Assembly: GCA_035765855.1 (NCBI GenBank)
Contig: DASTWM010000395.1
Coordinates: 1-12,845 of the forward strand
From: DASTWM01 sp035765855
GTDB lineage: Bacteria; Chloroflexota; Chloroflexia; Chloroflexales; Roseiflexaceae
Direction: 5' to 3'
Length of the DNA stretch: 12,845 bases
A program made the translations under genes and the position numbers. The notes beneath the pieces were generated by a model. That model was not told the origin of the DNA. It saw only the letters and a list, made by a program, of their open reading frames with translations, and did no database searches. This document shows, piece by piece, positions 1 to 6,584 of this stretch; position 1 is the first letter of the stretch; each line of letters begins with the position of its first letter.

Positions 1-1
1 G

Positions 2-1501
2 GTCGCGCTGCTCTCCGCCTTCACCCACCACCTGACGACTACGGCGATCATGCTGCCGGTGACGCTTAACCTGGCGCGCGAGAAGGATATTCCGCCCTCG
101 CGGCTGCTGATGCCGCTTTCGTTCGCTGCCTCGCTCGGCACAACGATTACGATTATCGGTGCGCCCGCCTTCCTGATCGCGAGCGGCGTGCTCCAGCAAG
201 CCGGACGCCCGGGATTGGGCATTTTTTCGATCGCGCCAATCGGCCTCGCGCTGTCGATTATTGGAACGCTGTTCGTGCTTGTCGCTGGTCGCTTCCTGCT
301 TCCGGCCAACAAAGGTGGCGATAGCGCGGTAGGCCGCTTCCGGCTCGACAAGTATTTCACCGAGCTGACGATCCCGCCTGACTCGCCGTTCGTCGGCAGA
401 ACCATCGCCGACGTGGAGGCCGACAAAGCCTACGACTTCAATATTGTTGGTTGGATGCGCGCGCGACATCGTATCCCGCGTCCATTCGGTGATCAGCCGC
501 TGGCGGCAGGCGATGTGCTGCTGATTCGGACGACGCCGGAAGAGATCGTTGCCTTTCGGCAGGATCCGAGCGTCGGCCTGCACCCGGTCGAGAAATACGG
601 CGACCGAACTAGTAGCGCCAACGGTGCCAATGATGAGGCCGAGGATAAGGCTCATGATATGGTGCAGGCGATTGTCGCGCCGAATTCCGAATTCGTGAAT
701 CGCACGATCGGCGAAGTTGACTTCCGCCGACGCTATGGAACAATTGTCGTAGGAATCTGGCGCAAGCGCGGCTGGATGCAGGCCGAGATGTCGCGCGTCA
801 AGCTGCGCGCCGGGGATGTGCTGGTGCTCCAGGGCGACGAGGAGGCGATTGGCCGCGTCGAGAGTGACCCGGCGTTCCTGATGCTGGTGCCATTCGAGGG
901 CGAGGCAACACCCCGCCGCCGGGCCGCCATGGCGGGAGTGATCATGGTGGCGACAGTCATCATCGCCGCGTTCGGCCTCCTGTCGATTGAAATTGCGGCG
1001 CTCACCGGCGCAGTGGCGATGGTGCTGACTCGCTGTATCACCGCGCGCCAGGCCTACCGCGCGATTGATCAGCGAATCTATGTGTTTATTGCTGGCGCGC
1101 TGCCGCTTGGCGAGGCCATGCAGAAGACCGGCGTGGACAAGTTGCTGGCCGGCTTGCTGCAAGGCACGGTCGGCGGCTGGAATCAAACGCTGGTGCTGTT
1201 CGCGATCTTCTGGATCGTCGCGGTCCTGACCCAGTTCATGTCCGACTCGGCCACGACCGCGATCTTCGCGCCGGTTGCGGTCGCGCTGGCGGCGGCGCTT
1301 GGCCACCCGCCCGAAGCCTATGTTGTAACTGTGGCAATGGCCTCGGTGGCGGCATTCCTGACGCCGATCGGCCACCATGGCAACCTGCTGGTGTACGGGC
1401 CGGGCCGCTATCAATTTGCCGATTTCGTGCGCACCGGCACGCCATTGACACTCCTGGTCAGCATTGCCGTGGCCTTGCTCGCGCCGCTCGTCTGGCATTA
1501 G
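2..1501 (+). CDS. SLC13-type (DASS family) permease with two TrkA-C domains, 5' end missing
   Basis: The reading frame is open from base 2, so the gene starts outside the window; the ATG at 50 lies inside a conserved transmembrane stretch and is not the start. About 499 residues remain, ending at TAG 1499-1501. SLC13/DASS proteins are inner-membrane carriers, usually Na+-coupled, for anions such as sulfate or dicarboxylates. What shows this: the first re-entrant region LLSAFTHHLTTTAIMLPV, then SLGTTITIIGAPAFLIASG; a cytoplasmic insert with two RCK_C/TrkA-C units (roughly residues 115-195 and 218-297 of the visible part, each with the GRTI...RAGDVLVLQG type pattern); then the second half with the repeat motif MSDSATTAIFAPVA and TPIGHHGNLLVYGPGRY. 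The usual Asn-rich SNT/NNT and TPPN positions are replaced (HHLT, APAF, GHHGN), so substrate or ion coupling may differ. Substrate cannot be read from sequence. Family call is secure; the left truncation is a window effect. Confidence 0.88.
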   Translation, partial: VALLSAFTHHLTTTAIMLPVTLNLAREKDIPPSRLLMPLSFAASLGTTITIIGAPAFLIASGVLQQAGRPGLGIFSIAPIGLALSIIGTLFVLVAGRFLLPANKGGDSAVGRFRLDKYFTELTIPPDSPFVGRTIADVEADKAYDFNIVGWMRARHRIPRPFGDQPLAAGDVLLIRTTPEEIVAFRQDPSVGLHPVEKYGDRTSSANGANDEAEDKAHDMVQAIVAPNSEFVNRTIGEVDFRRRYGTIVVGIWRKRGWMQAEMSRVKLRAGDVLVLQGDEEAIGRVESDPAFLMLVPFEGEATPRRRAAMAGVIMVATVIIAAFGLLSIEIAALTGAVAMVLTRCITARQAYRAIDQRIYVFIAGALPLGEAMQKTGVDKLLAGLLQGTVGGWNQTLVLFAIFWIVAVLTQFMSDSATTAIFAPVAVALAAALGHPPEAYVVTVAMASVAAFLTPIGHHGNLLVYGPGRYQFADFVRTGTPLTLLVSIAVALLAPLVWH

Positions 1502-1588
1502 CCGTTGGCCCTTGAAATATTGCGAAATTAACTCTTTTTTGACAATATACTGTATAATGCATGCTTCCTAGGTAATCTATCATGGCGC

Positions 1589-1603
1589 ATACGTTGTTCG
1601 TAT
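1589..1603 (+). repeat. Small inverted repeat in terpene synthase leader
   Basis: ATACG (1589-1593), loop TTGTT, CGTAT (1599-1603). A perfect 5-bp stem that would lie about 25 nt into the transcript if the TATAAT at 1553 is used. First of three consecutive hairpins in this leader. Confidence 0.5.
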
Positions 1604-1613
1604 CAGATTCATT

Positions 1614-1626
1614 GTTGCCCCGCAAC
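1614..1626 (+). repeat. Second small hairpin in terpene synthase leader
   Basis: GTTGC (1614-1618), loop CCC, GCAAC (1622-1626). A perfect 5-bp stem that ends exactly where the next, larger inverted repeat begins, so the two could stack in RNA. Confidence 0.5.
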
Positions 1627-1666
1627 GTTTTTGTGCCAATTTCCACGAATAGGGGAGCACAAAAAC
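1627..1666 (+). promoter_or_regulatory. Perfect 10-bp inverted repeat enclosing the ribosome binding site of the terpene synthase
   Basis: GTTTTTGTGC (1627-1636) and GCACAAAAAC (1657-1666) are exact reverse complements separated by 20 nt. The loop contains the Shine-Dalgarno run AGGGGAG (1651-1657, its last G being the first base of the right arm), and the right arm ends one base before the ATG at 1668. In RNA the start region would sit at the foot of a stem with the ribosome site in its loop. In DNA the same sequence could be a repressor operator. The symmetry is seen directly; either function is inference. Confidence 0.6.
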
Positions 1667-1667
1667 A

Positions 1668-2615
1668 ATGTCACTCGGTCTCGAACGGCAGTCTGAACTC
1701 TGGTGCCCGTTTCCAGAGGCAATTCACCCGGCGGCAATGAACGTACAACAGGCGACGACGCGATGGGCGCAGGAATTCAGTCTGCTTCGTACCCGGCAGG
1801 ACTGTGAACGGTTTGAACGCGGTCAATACGGCATATTGATGGCGCGCGCCTACCCGACAGCCCGCCAGGAGGATTTGCAATTGATCGCGGATTGGAATAC
1901 ATGGACATTTTTGCTCGACGATCAATTCGATGAGCACACGGTTGGATACGATCCCAACGGCCTGGAACAGCTTGCCAGGCGTATTCTTGCCACGTTACGC
2001 GGTGCCGCTCCGTCGCCGTCCGACTCAGCCACATTCCACGCATTGCACGACATTGCATGCCGGTTGCGCGCCCGGCGCGATGAAGCATGGATGGAACGTT
2101 TCACCGCATGTGTTGCGGCGAGCCTGGCCGCAGGACACTGGGAATCTGAAAATCGCGTTGTGGGGCGCATGCCGACCGAGCAAGAGTATCGTCACATGCG
2201 GCTCTTCACAAGCGGCGTGTTCTGTTATCTCGCGCTGATCGAATTAGCGACGCAGATTACGCTTCCTGATGCGATTGTCCATCATCCCGCCGTGCAGTAC
2301 CTCGCCAACACCACGAACCGCGTGATCTGCTGGTCGAACGATCTCTTTTCATTCCTGAAAGAAGTGGCGCGCCGCGACGTGCATAACCTCATTATCATTT
2401 TGCAACACGAACGGCAGCTATCATTTGATGATGCAGTATACGAAGTGACGATCGCGCATGATGCGGAGGTTGAGGCATTTCAGCTTGGTCGCGCGCAGGT
2501 GCCATCGTTCGGCGTTGCACAGGATTGTGCTGTTCAATCGTATATCGATGGCATGCAGGCGTGGATGCGTGCTAACATGGACTGGTCGCTGGCAACCGGG
2601 CGCTACAACGCCTGA
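1668..2615 (+). CDS. Class I terpene synthase (bacterial terpene cyclase, Terpene_syn_C_2 type)
   Basis: A 315-residue cytosolic enzyme of the usual length for single-domain bacterial terpene cyclases, which ionise a prenyl diphosphate (most often farnesyl diphosphate) with Mg2+ and cyclise the carbocation. All diagnostic motifs are present: aspartate-rich DDQFDE at residues 84-89, NSE triad NDLFSFLKE at 224-232, the pyrophosphate-sensor Arg178 exactly 46 residues before the NSE Asn, and the C-terminal RY pair at 312-313. Around the helix-G break the sequence is RLFTSG (178-183), with Thr181 at the place where an Asp linker is often found. The start is supported by AGGGGAG 10 nt upstream. The gene is followed after 14 nt by a diguanylate cyclase, suggesting co-transcription. 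Three hand-counted 60-base stretches of this gene are only about 50% G+C, lower than stretches sampled in neighbours, a weak hint of transfer. Product cannot be predicted; a sesquiterpene is the default guess. Confidence 0.93.
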   Translation: MSLGLERQSELWCPFPEAIHPAAMNVQQATTRWAQEFSLLRTRQDCERFERGQYGILMARAYPTARQEDLQLIADWNTWTFLLDDQFDEHTVGYDPNGLEQLARRILATLRGAAPSPSDSATFHALHDIACRLRARRDEAWMERFTACVAASLAAGHWESENRVVGRMPTEQEYRHMRLFTSGVFCYLALIELATQITLPDAIVHHPAVQYLANTTNRVICWSNDLFSFLKEVARRDVHNLIIILQHERQLSFDDAVYEVTIAHDAEVEAFQLGRAQVPSFGVAQDCAVQSYIDGMQAWMRANMDWSLATGRYNA

Positions 2616-2629
2616 CACGAAAGAACACG

Positions 2630-4171
2630 ATGTCGGTTTCACACGAAGCGCGCACGAAACGCATGGCGCAACTGCTCCTTTGGATGCTTCCAACTGTCTT
2701 CGGCTTTGCCATGGTGCTGAGCGTAGCGGCATGGATGCTCTCGGAGCGGTCGTTGGCGTTTTGCGCGGCTGTGGCTGGCGGCTATGAGCTGCTGCTCGGC
2801 ATGGCGTACCGCGCGCTGCGGCGCGGATCGGCCTATGCCGCTGCGTACATCGTTGGGGCGAGCACCCTTGTAGCCATTCTGGCCCTCACCATCGCGCAAC
2901 CGGCGTTGTACCCAAGTAATGCTCTGGTACCGCTGCTGGTTGCTGTTGTGTGGCTGCAATACGCGCCCGAGCAGCACACGCGGGGCTATCTGCTGGTCTG
3001 CGGCGCGGCCGTCGTGGTCATTCTGGGGCTTGGAATCACGCTCCATGGCGGCTCGACGCTTCTGCCAGGCTTGCTGCTCCTGTTGCAAATCAGTTTATTG
3101 CTCACCAATGTCAGTTTTGCGCTGTTTTTGCTGTACCAGTTTAGCCGCCAATTGCGCGAGACACTGGCGCAAAGCGAGGGGGCAAAGTCGGCGCTGGAGG
3201 AGCACAATGCGGCGCTGGCGCGGCTCGGCGCGCTGGGCGAGCGGCTCCAGACATGCCAGACGCGCCAGGAAGCGCATGCGGTGCTCACGTCGACATTGGC
3301 GGGCGTGTTGCCCCATGAATCGGGCGTGCTGTACCTTGTCGATGAACCATCGGGGCCGCTGCGTGCTGCCGTGTCCTGGGGCGCGGCAGCAGCAACGATG
3401 CTGGCGCTTCCGCCTGACATGTTCCTGTCGCATGCGGACGGCCCGAATAATCAGGCGGCGGGCGCGGCGCATCTGTGGCACGCGCCGCTTCAGGTGGGCG
3501 ACGATATGTTTGGCATGCTGCGGGTGCGCGTGGCCCCAGGCCAGATGACCGCGCCCGAAAAGCAATTTATCGGCATGGTCGCCCGGCAGTGCGCCCTTGC
3601 GCTGGCGAATATCGCGCTGCGTGAGTCGCTCCACCACCAGGCAATCGTCGATCCGCTGACGGGCCTCTACAACCGCCGTTATCTGAGCGAGGCATTCGCG
3701 CAACTCCTCCAGCGGGCGCAGCGCCAGCAAACGCCGATCAGCATTTTGTTATTCGATGTCGATCATTTCAAGCGGGTCAACGATACGTATGGTCATGCCG
3801 CGGGCGATATGATTTTGCAGCAGATCGGCGCGGTGCTCCGCGCGCACTTGCGAGCAAGCGATGTCGCCTGTCGGTATGGAGGCGAAGAGTTGCTGGTTCT
3901 ATTGCCAGATGCAGGCTCTGCTGCCGCGCGTCACAAAGCAGAAATCCTGCACCAGGCGATACAGGAACTCAGCTTCGAGCACCATGAGCATACGATCACA
4001 TCCATCACCGTATCGATTGGCGTCTCAACGTACCCGGAACACGGCAGCACCACGTCGATGCTGCTCCATGCGGCAGATGCTGCGCTGTATTACGCCAAAG
4101 GCAGAGGACGGAACCGGATTGAGGCGGCGGACGACGCGCTGCAAAATAAATCGTTCGTGCGCTACAGTTGA
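2630..4171 (+). CDS. Membrane-anchored GAF-GGDEF diguanylate cyclase
   Basis: A 513-residue inner-membrane signalling enzyme expected to make cyclic di-GMP from two GTP. Order: about six hydrophobic helices in residues 12-170, a short coiled-coil linker (about 171-207), a GAF-like sensor domain (about 205-335), then a complete GGDEF domain. The GGDEF domain has DPLTGLYNRR (341-350), the metal-binding FDVDHF (375-380), the active-site signature GGEEL (417-421) and an inhibitory site RASD (408-411) five residues before it, so it looks catalytically active and product-inhibited. No EAL or HD-GYP domain is attached. It starts 14 nt after the terpene synthase stop with only a weak ribosome site (GAAAGAA), which fits translation from the same transcript; M12 is an alternative start. 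A terminator follows at 4252-4281. Ligand of the GAF and membrane domains is unknown. Confidence 0.93.
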   Translation: MSVSHEARTKRMAQLLLWMLPTVFGFAMVLSVAAWMLSERSLAFCAAVAGGYELLLGMAYRALRRGSAYAAAYIVGASTLVAILALTIAQPALYPSNALVPLLVAVVWLQYAPEQHTRGYLLVCGAAVVVILGLGITLHGGSTLLPGLLLLLQISLLLTNVSFALFLLYQFSRQLRETLAQSEGAKSALEEHNAALARLGALGERLQTCQTRQEAHAVLTSTLAGVLPHESGVLYLVDEPSGPLRAAVSWGAAAATMLALPPDMFLSHADGPNNQAAGAAHLWHAPLQVGDDMFGMLRVRVAPGQMTAPEKQFIGMVARQCALALANIALRESLHHQAIVDPLTGLYNRRYLSEAFAQLLQRAQRQQTPISILLFDVDHFKRVNDTYGHAAGDMILQQIGAVLRAHLRASDVACRYGGEELLVLLPDAGSAAARHKAEILHQAIQELSFEHHEHTITSITVSIGVSTYPEHGSTTSMLLHAADAALYYAKGRGRNRIEAADDALQNKSFVRYS

Positions 4172-4251
4172 TCGGCGGGCAGCTACCCCATTCCCAAAGG
4201 CGGCTATCTCTCATCAATGCATGCCGTACAACCGAAACGTGAGATTGCAGC

Positions 4252-4281
4252 GGGCGGCTTCTGAGCCGCTCTTTCTTTTTT
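4252..4281 (+). terminator. Rho-independent terminator of the terpene synthase/diguanylate cyclase unit
   Basis: Stem GGGCGGC (4252-4258), six-base loop TTCTGA, GCCGCTC (4265-4271; one G-U pair), followed directly by a T-rich tract (4272-4281). It lies 80 nt after the diguanylate cyclase stop. The 4172-4251 stretch before it holds nothing recognisable. Confidence 0.8.
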
Positions 4282-4308
4282 GCCGATTTCAGCGCGTCAT
4301 GGTTATTG

Positions 4309-4329
4309 TGATATAATGAACAAAGTTCA
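4309..4329 (+). promoter_or_regulatory. Extended -10 promoter with palindrome at the expected start site
   Basis: TGATATAAT (4309-4317) is a perfect extended -10 element. No good -35 is seen 16-18 nt upstream, which extended -10 promoters tolerate. It is overlapped and followed by the palindrome TGAAC-AAA-GTTCA (4317-4329), positioned around the expected transcription start, as a repressor site would be. The downstream gene starts at 4361. Confidence 0.6.
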
Positions 4330-4360
4330 AGCCTTGTAACAGCTTCATGGAGAGCGCTTT

Positions 4361-4750
4361 ATGGAAATTCTCAAGACTATTCACATGATTTTTGGCGAGC
4401 GCGTGCTGCCGCTGCTGATCGTGATCGCTGCGATCTGGTTCACCATCGCGTGGAAGCCGGGCAGCCCGACGAACCGCGCCGCGCGCCTTTTTCCTGTGCT
4501 TGTTGATATTCAGTTTGCGCTCGGCCTGATCACATGGATCGTGGGTATCGTGCGTGGTGCTGGCATTGTGTACCTGGCATGGCCGTTTATTCTGCACCCT
4601 ATTTTTGGGCTGATCTCGGTCGGCATTGCGCACATGGCGGTGATTCCGAATGGCCCATTCAGCCGCTTCGGGCGCTGGGGTGTGCTGGTCGGCCTGGTGC
4701 TGCTGCTTATTTCTGTGGCGCTCGGTATTATGTTTGGCATGAAAGTTTGA
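4361..4750 (+). CDS. Small four-helix membrane protein of unknown function
   Basis: A 129-residue protein with four predicted transmembrane helices (about residues 14-31, 44-66, 71-95 and 105-126) joined by short loops, and no signal peptide or soluble domain. Histidines 8, 79 (in LHPIFG) and 91 (in GIAHM) lie in or next to membrane segments. Such a layout is seen in small haem- or quinone-binding membrane proteins, but haem binding here is only a possibility. I do not recognise the family. The start is supported by GGAGAG six nt upstream of ATG 4361, and the gene has its own extended -10 promoter. It stands alone, ends convergent to the DUF4395 gene and is probably terminated by the hairpin at 4934-4961. 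That this is a real gene is well supported by promoter, ribosome site and a clean hydrophobic pattern; function is not known. Confidence 0.8.
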   Translation: MEILKTIHMIFGERVLPLLIVIAAIWFTIAWKPGSPTNRAARLFPVLVDIQFALGLITWIVGIVRGAGIVYLAWPFILHPIFGLISVGIAHMAVIPNGPFSRFGRWGVLVGLVLLLISVALGIMFGMKV

Positions 4751-4933
4751 CATACCTGGCGCATGCGTTCGTGAAATGTATGGCGAAGACGTCGCGTTGC
4801 AATCGGCGTATGGATGGTGTGCTTCGGCATTCTGGCGGCGCTGCCACGGCTCGAACGTGCGAGCACGAGCCAGCCGCTTGCGCGGTTCGGTAGTTTTTAC
4901 CGTTCCGGCGCGGTAGTGTTTCTGAGCACACAG
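4751..4933. other. Intergenic stretch between convergent genes, no gene seen
   Basis: Short open frames cross this stretch but lack ribosome sites and continue as antisense of the DUF4395 gene. Apart from the hairpin that follows it at 4934-4961 nothing is recognised. Confidence 0.5.
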
Positions 4934-4961
4934 GAAGGGATAGATCAGCATCTATCCCTTC
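4934..4961. terminator. Perfect 12-bp hairpin between convergent genes
   Basis: GAAGGGATAGAT (4934-4945), loop CAGC, ATCTATCCCTTC (4950-4961): twelve perfect base pairs. On the plus strand it is followed by TTTATC, a short T run; on the minus strand there is no T run. It most likely ends the membrane-protein transcript from the left and sits 14 nt beyond the stop of the DUF4395 gene, so it may serve both. The 183 nt before it (4751-4933) hold no convincing gene. Confidence 0.7.
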
Positions 4962-4975
4962 TTTATCACGTGCGT

Positions 4976-5434
4976 TTAGCGCCCGAAGAAACGATAGCGG
5001 TTCAGCCGAAGCTGGTAGTACAAAAAGCAGCCGACGCAGAAACCAGCCAGCGCAATGCTGGCCGCCACGGCGACCATGAGCGCCAAAGCCCACCCAACCA
5101 CCGGCAGCCCCGCCACAAACGCGACCTGTGCCAGGCCCAGCAGCACGAACGCAATCATGTTGTTGAAGCGCATCAGGCGGCGATCTTCACGTTCGGCACG
5201 CGGAATCTGGCGCGCGAATAGCCGGCGCCCAAGCGCCGCAATCGGGCTCCAGCGCTGGCCGCCCAGCACCGCTGGAAGCAAAATCAAGAACAACGCGCTG
5301 GTGAACAGCGGCTGTTGCAGCAGAATGCCCGCGACAATGCCGACAACGAGCGTCGCGCGGTTCAAGGTGACAATTGGCATCGGCACGTTTACGTACGCGC
5401 CATCCGCCTCATTAACTGGTGTGTGTACTGCCAT
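4976..5434 (-). CDS. DUF4395 family membrane protein
   Basis: A 152-residue integral membrane protein. The frame is open further upstream to 5509, but the ATG at 5434 (protein start MAVHTPVNEADG) is chosen because GAGAGGAG lies 8 nt before it and the extra N-terminal residues would overlap the promoter. Hydrophobic segments lie at about residues 28-58, 93-112 and 115-139, and the C-terminal end has the family's hallmark cysteine pair in FCVGCFLYYQL (Cys133, Cys136). The function of DUF4395 is not established. The paired cysteines near a membrane face suggest a redox or metal role, and in some genomes relatives lie beside thioredoxin- or rhodanese-like genes (recollection, not checked), but no such neighbour is present here. 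The stop is TAA at 4976-4978. The gene lies downstream of the WYL regulator in the same direction but has its own promoter. Confidence 0.85.
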   Translation of the reverse strand: MAVHTPVNEADGAYVNVPMPIVTLNRATLVVGIVAGILLQQPLFTSALFLILLPAVLGGQRWSPIAALGRRLFARQIPRAEREDRRLMRFNNMIAFVLLGLAQVAFVAGLPVVGWALALMVAVAASIALAGFCVGCFLYYQLRLNRYRFFGR

Positions 5435-5467
5435 ATTACGAGCTCCTCTCAAAATGAAAGCGCTGGT

Positions 5468-5491
5468 ATTATAGCATAAGTTGTGTAACTT
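5468..5491 (-). promoter_or_regulatory. Extended -10 promoter and adjacent inverted repeat of the DUF4395 gene
   Basis: Read on the minus strand, TGCTATAAT (5476-5468) is a perfect extended -10 element about 34 nt upstream of the ATG at 5434. Directly upstream of it the inverted repeat AAGTT-GTGT-AACTT (5478-5491) occupies the spacer region, where a repressor or MerR-type activator could bind. No strong -35 is visible. Confidence 0.55.
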
Positions 5492-5531
5492 GATAGAGAA
5501 TAACAACAATATATACTATACGCAATCGCTT

Positions 5532-6521
5532 CTATGCTGACGATAGCCCGCGATGTGGTAACGGGACTCCATGCGCCTCGTCCGCCATGCGCATGACATC
5601 GGCGGCGATCTGCCGCAGCGTGGCGCGCAGTTCCGGCGGCTCATGCACAGCGAACGGGCAGCCGATGCTGATCAGCACGCGCGCCAGCATGGCGAGATCG
5701 TCAATCGAGGATTGGAGCATGACGCCGCCCGCGCATTCTTCCAGCAGCGCGAGCGAGGCGGGTACATGGTGGCGCACTTGTTCGAGCGTTGTGTGCAGCG
5801 TTACCAAAATGTTCCAGCGGTCGGGAATCCCGGCAATTGAGCGGACGAGATACGCCAGCGGGTCGAAATCGGGCGGGCGCGTGAAGCACTGCTCGCGGAG
5901 CGTGACGGAACTGATGCGGTCGAGCCGAAAAGTGCGCATGCCGCCGCGCAGATGGCAGTAGCCGACCACGTACCAGCGCCCGCCATGGCTCACCACGCCG
6001 TAGGGATCGACCGCGCGCTCGGTTATTTCGTCGCCTGCCGCGTAGCGCAGCCATGCCTCGCGCTGCTCCTGCACGGCGACGCTCAGCGCCGCGATGATGC
6101 TACTCTGCACGATGTCTTCAGTGGCGGCCATGTCGAATACGAGCGCCGTCTGAAGCGCCTGCACCTCGCGGCGCACCGGCGTTGGAAGCACCCGCTCCAG
6201 TTTTGCCAGCGCCCCTTCCACGGCGGGCGCGGCGGCATGCAGGCCAAGTTTCTCGGTCAGCAGCAGCCCCAGCGCGACGGCCACCGCTTCATCGTTGGTG
6301 AACAGCAATGGCGGCAGCTTGAAGCCGGGCCGCAGCACATAGCAGCCGTGCCGGCCTGTCTCAGCCTCGATTGGAATGCCGATGTCCTGCAGCATGGCGA
6401 TGTAGCGCCGCACCGTGCGCACATCGACTTCAAGCCGGGCGGCGAGCTGCGGCCCGCTGATACGTTGGTGCGTTTGCAGCAGCTCAAGCACGGTCAGCAC
6501 GCGGCTGGTCGGGTGATACAT
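5532..6521 (-). CDS. YafY-type WYL-domain transcriptional regulator
   Basis: A 329-residue DNA-binding protein. The start at 6521 (MYHPTSRVLTVLELLQ) is chosen over the ATG at 6536 because GAGG lies about 9 nt before it and members of this family commonly begin this way. An N-terminal winged helix-turn-helix (about residues 7-62, with LAARLEVDVRTVRRYIAML) is followed by a linker, a WYL domain (about 145-210, containing GRWYVVGYCHLRGGMRTFRLDRI at 181-203; the name motif WYL reads WYV here) and a C-terminal extension (about 235-315). WYL domains sense ligands, in some cases nucleic acids or nucleotides, and tune transcription. The gene is divergent from the SnoaL-like/toroid pair, the usual arrangement for a regulator and its target, and an inverted repeat overlaps its own -35 box, suggesting autoregulation. 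The stop is TAG. The ligand is unknown. Confidence 0.9.
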   Translation of the reverse strand: MYHPTSRVLTVLELLQTHQRISGPQLAARLEVDVRTVRRYIAMLQDIGIPIEAETGRHGCYVLRPGFKLPPLLFTNDEAVAVALGLLLTEKLGLHAAAPAVEGALAKLERVLPTPVRREVQALQTALVFDMAATEDIVQSSIIAALSVAVQEQREAWLRYAAGDEITERAVDPYGVVSHGGRWYVVGYCHLRGGMRTFRLDRISSVTLREQCFTRPPDFDPLAYLVRSIAGIPDRWNILVTLHTTLEQVRHHVPASLALLEECAGGVMLQSSIDDLAMLARVLISIGCPFAVHEPPELRATLRQIAADVMRMADEAHGVPLPHRGLSSA

Positions 6522-6555
6522 ACCGATTTTCCTCATTGCCTATAAACAAGGATCG

Positions 6556-6584
6556 ATTGTATCCTGCTTTTGCGGTACACTCAA
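6556..6584 (-). promoter_or_regulatory. Promoter of the WYL regulator
   Basis: On the minus strand TTGAGT (6584-6579) and TACAAT (6561-6556) are separated by exactly 17 nt. Transcription would start near 6549, giving a leader of roughly 28 nt before the ATG at 6521. No comparably clear promoter is seen on the plus strand for the divergent gene. Confidence 0.6.

Larger units (their letters stand above)
1502..1667 (+). promoter_or_regulatory. AT-rich promoter and structured leader of the terpene synthase
   Basis: This 166-nt gap between the permease and the terpene synthase holds a perfect TATAAT at 1553-1558, preceded directly by TG, as the best -10 candidate. A perfect TTGACA lies at 1539-1544, only 8 nt upstream, so the two cannot be a normal -35/-10 pair. 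A quasi-palindrome TATACTGTATA (1546-1556) overlaps the -10. Downstream come three hairpins: 1589-1603, 1614-1626 and 1627-1666. No convincing terminator for the permease is visible. The promoter assignment is inference. Confidence 0.55.

Noticed and set aside
3095..3730. A 211-codon open frame on the minus strand within the diguanylate cyclase gene
   Set aside because: Shadow frame rich in Arg, Gln and His, with no supporting start or motif.
4317..4329. GAAC-N3-GTTC as an SOS (LexA) box
   Set aside because: The Gram-positive type LexA box I know has a four-base centre (GAAC-N4-GTTC); here the centre is three bases.
4814..5221. Plus-strand frame across the gap and the DUF4395 gene as a gene
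   Set aside because: It runs through a terminator hairpin and antisense to a supported gene, and has no ribosome site.
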